A DNA stretch of 64,000 nucleotides from Occallatibacter gabretensis (GTDB lineage Bacteria > Acidobacteriota > Terriglobia > Terriglobales > Acidobacteriaceae): contig NZ_LAIJ01000002.1 of NCBI RefSeq assembly GCF_001449115.1, positions 248,001-312,000 of the forward strand, read 5' to 3'. Each line of letters opens with the position of its first letter. Within the stretch, counting starts at the first letter, position 1. Positions 8,901 through 19,057 of this stretch are shown piece by piece. Under the pieces are notes generated by a model. It saw nothing but the letters and a program-made list of their open reading frames with translations. It was not told where the DNA came from and did no database searches. Both the position numbers and the translations under genes were made by a program.

Positions 8901-9686
8901 TTATTCATGCGCCCCATGCTGTTTCAGAACATCCGCCGGATGGTGGTCATTCATCCCAAGCGCGTAAAAGAGCGGCCTGTGCCGGCCACTGTCTTGAAAG
9001 TTCACATCCGCGCCCTTGTTCACCAGCAGCTCAACCAGGTCGCTGTACTGCATCTGCAGAGCCACATCCAGAATTGAGGTCGTATACGCATCCGTCAGAT
9101 TCGGATTCGCTCCGTGGTCCAGCAGAAATGCAGCATCATCTTTCTGGCCGCGCATCACAGCAAAGTACAGCGGAGTGGCGCCGCTTCCCGCCTGCGCATT
9201 TACATTCGCGTTCTTGGCCACCAGCATCTGCACAATCTTCTTGTGGTTGATCGAGAAAATCGCCAGATGCAGCGGCGTATAGCCAACCGTCGCGCCAGTC
9301 ACCTGGTCTCCGTGCACATTCAGCAGCACTACCGGGTCGCGATGCGTACCGGCTCCTGCAAACTCCTGCCCCAACTCCGATGGTCCGAATGCACCGTAGT
9401 GGTTCGTCGCATTCGGGTCCGCGCCCGCGTCCAGCAGTGCCTGCACCGCCTTGTCCTGTCCATGCAGGGCCGCAAGGTGCAGCGGCGTATCGCCATTCTT
9501 GTCCTGCGCAGACACGGCCTTCGGGTCGCTCTGCAGAATCGCTTGAATCTTCTTTACATCGCCCTTTAACGCGGCGTCATGAATCGGGTCGGCCCACGCC
9601 GCACTCCCCAGAACCATCGCCGCAGCCGTTACCACCACCAGCCGAAAACCCCGTCCAGAAACCACTCCGCGAACAGCAGAAAACAT
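8901..9686 (-). CDS. secreted ankyrin-repeat protein
   Basis: 261 residues. Signal peptide MFSAVRGVVSGRGFRLVVVTAAAMVLGSAAWA, then about five or six ankyrin repeats, clearest in KNGDTPLHLAALHGQDKAVQ, VGYTPLHLAIFSINHKKIV and SGATPLYFAVMRGQKDDA. ATG 9684-9686 is chosen because GGAGG lies seven bases upstream; the ATG two codons earlier (9692) abuts the GGAGG. Probably a periplasmic protein-binding scaffold; no partner gene is adjacent. About 120 bp upstream in its orientation lies the 92-nt conserved element. Confidence 0.9.
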   Translation of the reverse strand: MFSAVRGVVSGRGFRLVVVTAAAMVLGSAAWADPIHDAALKGDVKKIQAILQSDPKAVSAQDKNGDTPLHLAALHGQDKAVQALLDAGADPNATNHYGAFGPSELGQEFAGAGTHRDPVVLLNVHGDQVTGATVGYTPLHLAIFSINHKKIVQMLVAKNANVNAQAGSGATPLYFAVMRGQKDDAAFLLDHGANPNLTDAYTTSILDVALQMQYSDLVELLVNKGADVNFQDSGRHRPLFYALGMNDHHPADVLKQHGAHE

Positions 9687-9808
9687 TCTCATTCCTCCGG
9701 TATCGATAAGCGCAGTATTTCTCTGCATTGATGAGTCTAATGTGTGCGCTTCCCTTATATGGACGTTGCAGCTCTCTGCGGAGTTGAAAATCTGTTCCGG
9801 TTCAAAAT

Positions 9809-9900
9809 TGCGTGAGTTATCCTGTGCAGCACAGATTTCCAAGTGACGTAATTTCAAGCCATTACAGGCGATTGCACAGTTTCTGGAGAAATCTTTATGC
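9809..9900 (-). repeat. 92-nt two-block conserved intergenic element, copy 1
   Basis: On the minus strand: GCATAAAGATTTCT, then exactly 52 nt, then a 26-nt block made of the palindrome CTGTGC-T-GCACAG and GATAACTCACGCA. Copy 2 at 63200-63291 (plus) has the same blocks at the same spacing, and the spacer also shares TCACTT-GGAAA. This copy contains an extra arm, TTGCACAGTTT, pairing with AAACTGTGCAA nearby (9872-9925). A hairpin shared with copy 2 lies 43 bp away. Could be a structured RNA, a promoter/operator module or a mobile intergenic repeat. Confidence 0.65.
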
Positions 9901-9943
9901 CATCTTCATTCCAAAACTGTGCAACTGCCCGGATACAGCAAAA

Positions 9944-9981
9944 GCAGAAGGCCCGAATCCGACTGGATTCGGGCCTTCTGC
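9944..9981. terminator. hairpin with GGCCCGAATCC/GGATTCGGGCC stem
   Basis: GCAGAAGGCCCGAATCC and GGATTCGGGCCTTCTGC form a 17-bp perfect stem with a four-base loop. T-rich sequence follows on the minus strand (TTCTGCTTTTGC); the plus side is not T-rich. The inner 11-bp stem is identical to the hairpin at 63068-63100. Confidence 0.7.
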
Positions 9982-10102
9982 CCGCTGATTATGAGTGTGC
10001 CATAAACGGTGGTAATTCTACGCAAACTATCTGAGAGCAATCGCAGCACGAAAGTCCATTGGACCAAAGTAACGTGGATCGTGATTCGTGGTCAGCCGGC
10101 GT

Positions 10103-10130
10103 TCCCAGGTCTCTGGTTTGAGACCTGGGA
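10103..10130. repeat. REP-like palindrome (CCCAGGTCTC/GAGACCTGGG), copy A
   Basis: TCCCAGGTCTC and GAGACCTGGGA arms around a six-base loop. Matches the element at 61059-61097 in both arms and in the trailing GCACAA, and is related to the one inside ileS. Lies in the gap between the ankyrin promoter side and the end of the next minus-strand gene. The rest of the gap 9982-10147 shows nothing else recognisable. Confidence 0.65.
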
Positions 10131-10147
10131 CGCAGCACAAACCTCAA

Positions 10148-10627
10148 TTACACTCCGGGCTGCTGAGCCGGGGGCTGTTGACCCTGCTGCTGGCGCTTCG
10201 CCTTCCGCGCGGCCTGCATCTGTTCGAACTGTTGTTTCTGCTGGTCCGTCATGACCGCTTCCAGCTTCGCCCTGGAGTCATCCATGATGCCCTTGGCCTT
10301 GGTCCTGCGGTCAGCCGGAGCCACCGAGGCATCCGTCCGCAGCGTCTGCATCTGGTTCGCACGGTCCTCAAGAATCGGCAGGATCTGCGTCACCTGGGTC
10401 TTGTTCAGGCCAAGCTCCTTGCCCAGCCGCTTGGCTTCTTTCGTAGGGTCGGCGTCGCGGTGCATCCCGCCACCTGCCCCGTTTCCAGCAGGAGCCGGGG
10501 CTACCTGGCTGGGCGGCTGTTGGTCGCTCGGAACGGGCTGTTGCGCCTGGGCAAAAGCCGCACCTGTAGCAAGCAATGTGGCAAGAAACAGTGGGCGGAA
10601 TAGAGTAGCTTTACACGAATTCGTCAT
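10148..10627 (-). CDS. small secreted Gln-rich helical protein
   Basis: 159 residues. Signal peptide MTNSCKATLFRPLFLATLLATGAAFAQAQ, then a Pro/Gln/Gly-rich linker and a helical core: EAKRLGKELGLNKTQVTQIL, then ILEDRANQMQTLRTDASVAPADRRTKAKGIMDDSRAKLEAVMTDQQKQQFEQM. This layout resembles the periplasmic Spy/CpxP-like LTxxQ group (LTxxQ-type helices at LNKTQ and MTDQQ), but the match is loose. Low-complexity Gln/Pro tail. ATG 10625-10627 has GGAGA upstream, better than the ATG five codons earlier. Found as a single gene. Confidence 0.75.
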   Translation of the reverse strand: MTNSCKATLFRPLFLATLLATGAAFAQAQQPVPSDQQPPSQVAPAPAGNGAGGGMHRDADPTKEAKRLGKELGLNKTQVTQILPILEDRANQMQTLRTDASVAPADRRTKAKGIMDDSRAKLEAVMTDQQKQQFEQMQAARKAKRQQQGQQPPAQQPGV

Positions 10628-10808
10628 GTTCGTTCTCTCCATCGGGCTAGTCCATGTGGTGCTTAACCAGCCGGATGGTTACTCGAACACACATCCACAT
10701 CCCTAGTTGCGCGCAAACTTCACACGAGCGCCAGCCCAAACCTATATCCAGACACATATAATTCAGCCCGTAAACCACAACTCAAACAAACATAAGGAGA
10801 ACGCAGAG

Positions 10809-11243
10809 ATGCACGACAACGCTGCGCCCGGCAATTCCGCAATCGTTCGCCGCTTTGTGGATGAAGTCATCACCCAGGGAAATATGGAGATCGCCAACCA
10901 GTATGTCTGGGAGGATGTCGTCGAGCAGGTCCCTTTTCCCGGCCAGGGCCCCGGACTGGAAGGCCTGAAAGATGTGCTCCAAGGCATGCGAACAGCCTTC
11001 CCAGACCTGATCTTTTCCATTCAGGAGCAAGTCACAGAAGGCGATAAAGTAGCCAGCCGCTTCGAGTGGACCGGCACGCACTCGGCAGCGTTCCTCGGCG
11101 TTCCGGCAACAGGCCGGTCCGTGCGCGTCTGGGGAATCGTCCTCGATCACCTTGAAGAAGGCCGTATCAAAGATACCCGCATCCTCATGGATATCTTTGG
11201 CCTGATGATGCAGCTTGGCGTATTTGCCCCGCCCGGCAACTGA
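10809..11243 (+). CDS. SnoaL-like ester-cyclase-family protein
   Basis: 144 residues with the SnoaL/NTF2 pattern: NSAIVRRFVDEVITQGNMEIANQYVWEDVVEQ, LEGLKDVLQGMRTAFPDLIFSIQEQVTEGDKVASRFEWTGTHSAAFLGVPATGRSV, and a closing DHLEEGRIKDTRILMD. The fold binds small hydrophobic substrates; the actual one cannot be read from sequence. ATG 10809 is preceded by AAGGAG at about ten bases, favoured over an upstream frame start at 10707 whose leader is not protein-like. Confidence 0.85.
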   Translation: MHDNAAPGNSAIVRRFVDEVITQGNMEIANQYVWEDVVEQVPFPGQGPGLEGLKDVLQGMRTAFPDLIFSIQEQVTEGDKVASRFEWTGTHSAAFLGVPATGRSVRVWGIVLDHLEEGRIKDTRILMDIFGLMMQLGVFAPPGN

Positions 11244-11439
11244 ATTGCGTGAGAAGACCTGGTGTAAAGTCCGGGGCTGAAGCCCCTGTTCTTTTCCTCT
11301 CCGGTATTCAGTGGCCTGAAGGCCCCTGCTCCCTCCGGCTCAATGCCTACTTGCCTTATTGGGATACTTTTCAAAAACTTTGCGGCCTTTCCGCTGATTC
11401 ACAACAGGAGGAAAGGCCGCCTTTATCTAAGTGGATTGT
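11244..11439. other. intergenic gap with self-complementary repeat remnants
   Basis: Contains GGGGCTGAAGCCCC and a partial GTGGCCTGAAGGCCCCTG-like palindrome (about 11273-11325), a type of short GC-rich repeat seen again as fragments near 48780 and 48868 (CTTTAGCCCC; GCGGCCATCAGGCCGC). No gene is visible before the terminator at 11382. Confidence 0.4.
11382..11420 (-). terminator. terminator of the His-rich protein gene
   Basis: Arms GCGGCCTTTCC and GGAAAGGCCGC with a 17-base loop; on the minus strand AAAGTTTTTG follows. Confidence 0.85.
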
Positions 11440-11652
11440 TTACTTGTCGCTATGCGCGTCTACATGCTCCTTGGCTGCATGCTCGGCATGGTCCCCGGCA
11501 TGAAGATCATGGGCATGAGCCAGATGCGCATGATGCGCAGCTTTGTGATGATCGCCAGCTTCATGATGCTTTGCGGCCTCGGTATGGTGGTGTGCGGCCA
11601 TCCCGTGATGATGAGCCGCCTGCTTGTGATGATTCGCCGCTTTCTCAGACAT
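11440..11652 (-). CDS. His/Ala-rich small cytosolic protein
   Basis: 70 residues, about a third histidine. Regular HH pairs (NHHKQAAHHHGMAAHHHTEA, KHHEAGDHHKAAHHAHLAHAH) sit on Ala/Lys/Glu heptad-like helices. No signal peptide or membrane segment. Similar His/Ala-rich small proteins occur in several Gram-negative groups as uncharacterised proteins; metal binding (Ni, Zn, Cu) or acid buffering is plausible from composition alone. Followed by a strong terminator on its own strand, which supports a real transcript. Confidence 0.75.
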   Translation of the reverse strand: MSEKAANHHKQAAHHHGMAAHHHTEAAKHHEAGDHHKAAHHAHLAHAHDLHAGDHAEHAAKEHVDAHSDK

Positions 11653-11823
11653 AGGGAAATCTCCATTCCGCTCGCAGACTCATAGTCAAGCGTCCGCAAG
11701 CATGTTACGAATCTTCATCCCCGCGCAATACACGATGGGTTACGGCGCATTCAATAGTGAATCAATATGCGGTGAACAGAAGACCGGACTAACATACTCT
11801 CTGCAGCCCATAGGAGTCTCTGC

Positions 11824-12960
11824 ATGAAAATGAAAATTCTTTTCGCGTTTGCCATCGCCGCCGCCTGCATGCTGACAGCCGCACACGCGCAAAACGAAAG
11901 CGCCAAGCCGCCCGCATCCTGCAGCGCTCCCGTGTTTCCCGGCCACGACTGGAAGCCAGCCTCACCGGAAAGCCAGAAAGGGTGGTCCAAACCCGCGCTT
12001 GACGCAGCACACGCCTACGCCGATTCCCTGCACGACTCCTCCGTCATGATCGTGCAGTGCGGGCAAGTCGTAGATCAGTGGGGCGACACCGGCAAAAAGC
12101 TCACCACATTCTCCGTACGCAAAAGTCTCATCAGCGCGCTCTACGGAATCTACGCAGCCGAAGGCAAGATCGACATCAACGAAACTCTGGAGCAGGCCGC
12201 CATTGACGACACTCCATCGCCGCTCACCAAAGAAGAGCGCCAGGCCAAGATCGTAGACCTGCTGCGCGCACGCTCCGGCGTCTACCATGCCGCCGCTTTT
12301 GAGGTAGACTTCCAGCGCAAAATGCGCCCCGCGCGCGGCAGCCACGCTCCCGGCACCTTCTGGTTCTACAACAACTGGGACTTCAACGTCCTCGGCACCA
12401 TCTTTGAAAAGAAGACCGGTCTCAAAATCGGCGAAGCCTTTTACCAGCGCATCGCAAAGCCCATCGGCATGCAGGACTTTCAGCCCGGCGACGTCTATTA
12501 CATCGGCGATGCAAGCGTCTCCACGCACCCCGCCTTCATGTTCCAGATGACCGCCCGCGACATGGCTCGCTTCGGCCTGCTCTATCTCAATCACGGCCTG
12601 TGGAACAACCATCAGATCATCCCGGCAGATTGGGTGGAAAAGAGCACGCACGCCAATGAAATGGTGCATCTCGGCCACATGAACCTCGGCGGCTATGAGT
12701 ATCTCTGGTGGGTCGAGTACGGCGGCATCCACATCCCGGAAGCCACACTGCCCGGCATGTACTCAGCCCAGGGCGCAGGCGGCCATTACATCCTGGTCAT
12801 CCCCAGCCTGAATACCGTCATCGTGAACCAGTTCGACAACGAACCCGATGCCCACACGTCAGATTCAGTCCTCCACGCCGCCCAAAACCCGCATCAGATG
12901 TGGGACAGCCAATTCGGCCATTTGGTGAAACTCATCTTGAATGCAGAAGGTAACGGCTGA
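11824..12960 (+). CDS. secreted beta-lactamase-family serine hydrolase
   Basis: 378 residues. Signal peptide MKMKILFAFAIAAACMLTAAHAQ. The catalytic SxxK is SVRKS in TTFSVRKSLISALYG, the second motif YNN in FWFYNNWDFNVLG, and a late GAGGHYILVIPSLNTVIV stands in the third-motif position. ATG 11824 has AGGAG seven bases upstream. The family includes class C beta-lactamases, esterases and D-aminopeptidases; the long loops and periplasmic location do not decide between them. Distant paralogue of the gene at 6571-7668. Confidence 0.88.
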   Translation: MKMKILFAFAIAAACMLTAAHAQNESAKPPASCSAPVFPGHDWKPASPESQKGWSKPALDAAHAYADSLHDSSVMIVQCGQVVDQWGDTGKKLTTFSVRKSLISALYGIYAAEGKIDINETLEQAAIDDTPSPLTKEERQAKIVDLLRARSGVYHAAAFEVDFQRKMRPARGSHAPGTFWFYNNWDFNVLGTIFEKKTGLKIGEAFYQRIAKPIGMQDFQPGDVYYIGDASVSTHPAFMFQMTARDMARFGLLYLNHGLWNNHQIIPADWVEKSTHANEMVHLGHMNLGGYEYLWWVEYGGIHIPEATLPGMYSAQGAGGHYILVIPSLNTVIVNQFDNEPDAHTSDSVLHAAQNPHQMWDSQFGHLVKLILNAEGNG

Positions 12961-13009
12961 TAACTCATGGGAAATTTACAGTACTTATATTTCTATCCAG
13001 ACGGCAGGG

Positions 13010-13233
13010 ATGGAGCACTCAATGCAGACTGTGAGCAAAGTTTGGCGAGTGCCAGGTTCTGTCTTCTACAACTGCGGTATTGTCCTCCGGCACCGCGATA
13101 TGAAGAAGACCGGGTCAATTGGTCAATCTTGCATTGAATGCAAGGATGTGGTACATTTCCCTTGGCGTCGGCTGACCGTTTGGCTTCCGATGACTATTGA
13201 CCTTGCAGCACACGCTGCGACTGAGGTGTTCTG

Positions 13234-13234
<1 letters not shown>
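13010..13234 (+). CDS. possible small Cys-containing ORF coupled to the AIPR gene
   Basis: 74 residues from ATG 13010; no similarity recognised. It has three cysteines, one in YNCG and a CxxC in SCIECKD, which could bind a metal. Its stop overlaps the next gene's start as TGATG, a typical translational-coupling arrangement. Against it: no clear ribosome site beyond AGGG abutting the start, and codon use is not decisive. An in-frame extension back to 12941 overlaps the serine hydrolase end. Confidence 0.35.
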
Positions 13235-14808
<1,574 letters not shown>

Positions 14809-14837
14809 TCCTTCGCTCTCCACTGTAGGAGCTTTTC

Positions 14838-16160
14838 ATGCAACGCAGAACCTTTCTTGAGCGAGCAGCGCAGGCGGGTCTTCTTTCGTCGTTGTCTTTG
14901 CGCGGGGGTGCGAGTGCGCAATCCACGGATGCTAAACAGGCAAAGACAGCGCAGACCTCAAACCTGCCTGCCGCACTCATAGGGCAGCAGGCGATGGACG
15001 GCTATTTTGACGAGGCTGCGCTCCATCGCACGCTGGGCACTGACAAGCTGCTCGCGCCAAAGCGTCTGAAAACGGTAGTCTTCAACTTTCCCAGTTGGCA
15101 TCCGTCGCCCTGGATGGAGGCGCGCTTTGGTAAAGGCTGGACCGAGTTCGACACGCTCCGCAATGCGCGGCCACTCTTTGCCGGACACACGATGCCTCAC
15201 TATCCGCTGTGGGGATACTACGACGAAGCAGACCCCGAGTGGGCCGCACGAGAGATTGATTTGGCAGCCGACTATGGCGTGGACGCCTGGATGATCGATT
15301 GGTACTGGCATGAGGGTGTGCAGTTTTATCAGGAACAGTTGGAGCAGGGCTTTCTGAAGGCGCCCAATCGCAAACGGCTGGAGTTTGCGGTGATGTGGGC
15401 CAACCACGACTGGAAAAATGTGTACCCTGCCCGCTCGCCGAACCAGGCCGCGACCATGCTGCCGATGGTGCACACGCTGCCCGACTTTGACCGCGTGACC
15501 GAATACTGCGCTGAGCACTACTTTCACGAACCGAATTATCTCCGCGTGGATGGCGCGCCGCTGTTCTGCGTCTTTGACTCAGGTAAGGTGGTGCAACAGC
15601 TTGGCGAAGAGGGCTGCCGCCGCGGGCTGGACCGGATGCGTGCTCGCGCCGCCCAGCTCGGTTTTCCGAAGCTGCACCTGCAAGTGGCGAACGGTTACGA
15701 CAGCTATGAAGGCCGGCTGAAAGAACTAGGCTTTGATAGCGCAACCCAGTACGGCACCTTCGGCTGGACCTATGGAGGGAAGCCCGCTGGTTCGCGCATT
15801 CCGTACGGTGTGGGCTGCGTGGAGGCGGTGCAGTCGTGGCGACACAAGCAGACAACCGTGACGGTTCCGTTTCATCCGTGCGTTTCTGTGGGATGGGATG
15901 ACAGCCCGCGTTTTGAAGAGTTTGCTTCTGTGGCGATCAACCGCTCGCCCGACCAGTTTGAACGATTGTTGCGGGGGGCCTGCCATGTGGTCGCAACCGA
16001 TACCGCCCAGGGTAAGCATGACGATCTCGTCTACATCGCAGCCTGGAATGAGTGGACCGAGGATCACGTGCTGCTGCCTGACACTACCTGGGGATACAGC
16101 TATCTGGAGGCATTGCGGCGCGTATCGCATGACAATGTACATCGTTCAACATTGGAGTAA
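14838..16160 (+). CDS. WbsX-like / GH99-like glycoside-processing protein with Tat signal
   Basis: 440 residues. MQRRTFLERAAQAGLLSSLSL is a Tat-type signal (twin Arg). The body resembles the WbsX/GH99-like domain: VVFNFPSWHPSPWMEARFGKGWTEFD, PHYPLWGYYDEADPEWAAREIDLAADYGVDAWMIDWYW, and the end DDLVYIAAWNEWTEDHVLLPD. Acidic residues in DAWMIDWYW and WNEWTE are candidate catalytic groups. Family members act on polysaccharide chains (O-antigen loci, mannan-type substrates); the substrate here is unknown. It sits alone between the broken and intact murA copies, which suggests insertion. Confidence 0.78.
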   Translation: MQRRTFLERAAQAGLLSSLSLRGGASAQSTDAKQAKTAQTSNLPAALIGQQAMDGYFDEAALHRTLGTDKLLAPKRLKTVVFNFPSWHPSPWMEARFGKGWTEFDTLRNARPLFAGHTMPHYPLWGYYDEADPEWAAREIDLAADYGVDAWMIDWYWHEGVQFYQEQLEQGFLKAPNRKRLEFAVMWANHDWKNVYPARSPNQAATMLPMVHTLPDFDRVTEYCAEHYFHEPNYLRVDGAPLFCVFDSGKVVQQLGEEGCRRGLDRMRARAAQLGFPKLHLQVANGYDSYEGRLKELGFDSATQYGTFGWTYGGKPAGSRIPYGVGCVEAVQSWRHKQTTVTVPFHPCVSVGWDDSPRFEEFASVAINRSPDQFERLLRGACHVVATDTAQGKHDDLVYIAAWNEWTEDHVLLPDTTWGYSYLEALRRVSHDNVHRSTLE

Positions 16161-16248
16161 GCGGCTATCGTAATTACACTGAAACCTCCGGCAAATTCGG
16201 CATCCCCAATTCGCTCTCCCCAATTCGTTCTCAAGGTTCGGCAAGTCA

Positions 16249-17556
16249 ATGGATAAATTCCTGATCACCGGCGGCCAGCCGCTTCAAGGCACCATCCGCG
16301 TCTCCGGCGCAAAGAACTCCGCCCTGCCCTGCATGGCCGCCGCCATCCTCACCGAGGACGAAGTCATCCTCGAAAACATCCCGCAGGTCCGCGACATCGC
16401 TACGGAGCGCAAGCTGCTCTCGTCTATGGGAGCCGAGGTGGGGGGCGCTGAGGTCGGCCTTCCGGAAGACCATTGCACCCGCATCCGCTGCGCTGTGCTC
16501 TCCGATCCTGTGGCCAAGTACGAGATCGTCAAGACCATGCGCGCCAGCTCGCTGGTTCTTGGTCCGCTCGTAGCCCGCGCTGGACTGGCCCGAGTCGCCA
16601 TGCCCGGCGGCTGTGCCATCGGCGGAAGGCCCATCGACCTTCATATCAAGGGCCTTGAAAAGATGGGCGCTGAAATCGTGCAGGCGCACGGCTACCTGGA
16701 AGCCCGGACGGAACAGATCGGGGGACGCCTGAAGGGCACTCACATCGTCTTCGACAAGATCACCGTGACCGGCACAGAAGACCTGCTCATGGCCGCCACC
16801 CTGGCCGAAGGCGAAACCCTCATGGAGAACTGCGCCCGCGAGCCCGAAGTCGTCGACCTGGCCGCGCTGCTCATAAAGATGGGCGCAAAGATTGAAGGCG
16901 CAGGAACCTCGACGATCCGCGTGCAGGGCGTGGATAAGCTCCACGGCGCACGTCACGCCATCATCCCCGACCGCATTGAGGCTGGCACTTTTCTTGTTGC
17001 AGGAGCGATCACCGGAGGCGACCTGACTGTCGCAAATTGCAACCCGTCGCACCTGGGAGCAGTCATCGCCAAGATTCAAGAAGCAGGCGCGCAGGTCGAC
17101 ATCATTTCCGCAGATGCTATCCGCGTCCAGGCCGGCAGCCTGCTCCGCGCCACCGACATTTCCACGGAGGAATACCCCGGCTTCCCCACCGACATGCAGG
17201 CGCAGTTCATGGCGCTGACCACGCAGGCTGATGGTGTGAGCCAGGTAACAGAAAATATCTTCGAGAACCGCTTCATGCATGTGCAGGAGCTGGTCCGCAT
17301 GGGCGCTGACATCAAGGTTGAGGGCCGCACGGCAACCGTTCGCGGCGCGGCGCATCTTACTGGTGCGTATGTTATGTGTTCTGACCTGCGCGCCTCCGCC
17401 AGCCTCGTCCTCGCCGCACTCGTTGCCGAGGGACAATCTGTGCTCGATCGCGTCTATCACATGGACCGGGGATACGAGCGTATCGAAGAAAAGCTTTGCG
17501 GCGTGGGGGCCCGGATTGAGCGCGTAAGCAATGCGCCCGACCCAGCGGAAGAATAG
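16249..17556 (+). CDS. murA: UDP-N-acetylglucosamine 1-carboxyvinyltransferase
   Basis: First committed step of peptidoglycan synthesis: adds enolpyruvate from PEP to UDP-GlcNAc. 435 residues. The substrate-binding Lys-Asn pair is in [10 protein letters not shown], and the catalytic Cys is in [19 protein letters not shown] (the fosfomycin target). Also typical are [16 protein letters not shown] and the late [17 protein letters not shown]. Complete and intact, unlike the fragment 1.4 kb upstream. Confidence 0.97.
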   Translation: MDKFLITGGQPLQGTIRVSGAKNSALPCMAAAILTEDEVILENIPQVRDIATERKLLSSMGAEVGGAEVGLPEDHCTRIRCAVLSDPVAKYEIVKTMRASSLVLGPLVARAGLARVAMPGGCAIGGRPIDLHIKGLEKMGAEIVQAHGYLEARTEQIGGRLKGTHIVFDKITVTGTEDLLMAATLAEGETLMENCAREPEVVDLAALLIKMGAKIEGAGTSTIRVQGVDKLHGARHAIIPDRIEAGTFLVAGAITGGDLTVANCNPSHLGAVIAKIQEAGAQVDIISADAIRVQAGSLLRATDISTEEYPGFPTDMQAQFMALTTQADGVSQVTENIFENRFMHVQELVRMGADIKVEGRTATVRGAAHLTGAYVMCSDLRASASLVLAALVAEGQSVLDRVYHMDRGYERIEEKLCGVGARIERVSNAPDPAEE

Positions 17557-17725
17557 GCTCTCTCAAACTGCACAAAAGATTAGATTCCGCACATTACTGT
17601 GGTGTGGAAAAATTGCGTTTCTTCCTGCGAAGCCGACCTATAATTCTTCTACCGGTAAAACTCAATGTAGAGAACGCGTGAACCGGCGCGCTCGATGCAC
17701 TGAGTCATAACCCACGGAGTGGAAA

Positions 17726-19000
17726 GTGGACTGGAGCAAGCTGCCAGATATCATCGCAGTCGGCCTTCTGGCCTGGGCATTTGCCTCAGCGGAGCGCCGT
17801 TGCCGCACCGTCGCGTCCACCAACTGGCTCTATGGCTGGTATTACATCGTTCTGCACTTCACGGCAACGCTCTTTGGCCAGTTTGACGGCCTCATTGGCC
17901 AGATCGTAACAATTATCAGCATCATGTGCCTCATTCTGGCTGCCATGCAGTTCATGCGCTCTTCCGTTGCGGAGCTGCTCTCTGTAGAGCGAATTGGCAA
18001 GGTCATGATGCCGGTCATGTCGGCGGCTTTTCTGTTCGTCATATGCAATCTGGTGTTGGAAGCTCCGCGCTGGCTTCTCACTGTCTCGGAAGCCCTGCTG
18101 GGTTTCTTCCCGCTGTTCATGACACTCTTTTTTCCGCGTTGGGCCGTTCCCCAGCTCCGCTGGAGCATGTCGATTCTCCATTTCGCTCTCGGGGTCTTTC
18201 TGCTGCGCGTTCAAAGTCTGCCGGACGGCGCATCGCTTGCACTGAACGGCATCCTTTTCACTGTTTATTTCGGCTGTGCCATCCATTTCTGGTACCACAA
18301 TCGCAAGGCCACCACCGGAGCCCTGATAGGAATCGTCGGCTTCTGGCTCTGGGCCGCGGTCTTCGTTGTCGCGCCCATGCTTGAAGCATTCCTGCCCACG
18401 TTTAAAGTGGAACCCGAAGTCTGGAATCTGCCGAAATACATCGTTGCTGTCGGCATGACCCTGCTCATGCTGGAAGAGCAGATCGAGCACAATAAGCATC
18501 TGGCTCTTCATGACGAGCTCACTGGCCTTCCCAACCGCCGCCTCTTTCAGGATCGTCTTGCAGGAGCGCTTGAACGTGCTCGCCGCTCTGACACTCAAGC
18601 GGCGCTGCTCACTGTCGATCTCGACGACTTCAAGTTCGTCAACGACACTTACGGCCACCACACCGGAGATCTGCTTTTGCAGCGCGTCTCCAAGCTTTTC
18701 CTCGGGAGAATTCGCAACTCGGACACCGTTGCCCGCACAGGCGGCGATGAATTTGCCGTCATCCTTGAGCCGCCCACAACCCATGAAGAGGCTGCTCTTG
18801 TAAGCCGCGCACTTTTAGATATGCTCGAGGAGCCGCTGCGGCTGAACGAAAACACGGTGCGAGTCGGAGCCAGTGTTGGTGTCGCGCTCTTTCCCGATGA
18901 CGCCAGGGACCTGAAATCCCTCTGCATTCAGGCCGACATGCGCATGTATGAGGAAAAGCGTGGAGTAAAGTTTGATGTATCCACCGCCAAGGCATCCTGA
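17726..19000 (+). CDS. membrane-bound diguanylate cyclase (GGDEF)
   Basis: 424 residues from GTG 17726 (GGAG six bases upstream). The first 250 residues hold about seven hydrophobic spans without a recognised sensor name, ending LTLLMLEEQIEHNKHLALHD-like linker. The C-terminal GGDEF domain starts at DELTGLPNRRLFQDRL; the active site GGDEF is intact in ARTGGDEFAVI, and an inhibitory-site RxxD (RNSD) lies five residues before it, so product inhibition by c-di-GMP is expected. Makes c-di-GMP; the MshEN-type and flagellar proteins in this window are possible downstream readers. Single gene, closed by a terminator. Confidence 0.93.
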   Translation: MDWSKLPDIIAVGLLAWAFASAERRCRTVASTNWLYGWYYIVLHFTATLFGQFDGLIGQIVTIISIMCLILAAMQFMRSSVAELLSVERIGKVMMPVMSAAFLFVICNLVLEAPRWLLTVSEALLGFFPLFMTLFFPRWAVPQLRWSMSILHFALGVFLLRVQSLPDGASLALNGILFTVYFGCAIHFWYHNRKATTGALIGIVGFWLWAAVFVVAPMLEAFLPTFKVEPEVWNLPKYIVAVGMTLLMLEEQIEHNKHLALHDELTGLPNRRLFQDRLAGALERARRSDTQAALLTVDLDDFKFVNDTYGHHTGDLLLQRVSKLFLGRIRNSDTVARTGGDEFAVILEPPTTHEEAALVSRALLDMLEEPLRLNENTVRVGASVGVALFPDDARDLKSLCIQADMRMYEEKRGVKFDVSTAKAS

Positions 19001-19015
19001 AATTCCTATAGCAAA

Positions 19016-19052
19016 ATAAAAGAGGCCCGGACATTTGTCCGGGCCTCTTTTA
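19016..19052. terminator. bidirectional terminator between the GGDEF gene and pnp
   Basis: ATAAAAGAGGCCCGGAC and GTCCGGGCCTCTTTTAT form a perfect 17-bp stem with loop ATTT; symmetric A/T-runs allow use by both converging genes. Confidence 0.95.
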
Positions 19053-19057
19053 TTGTT

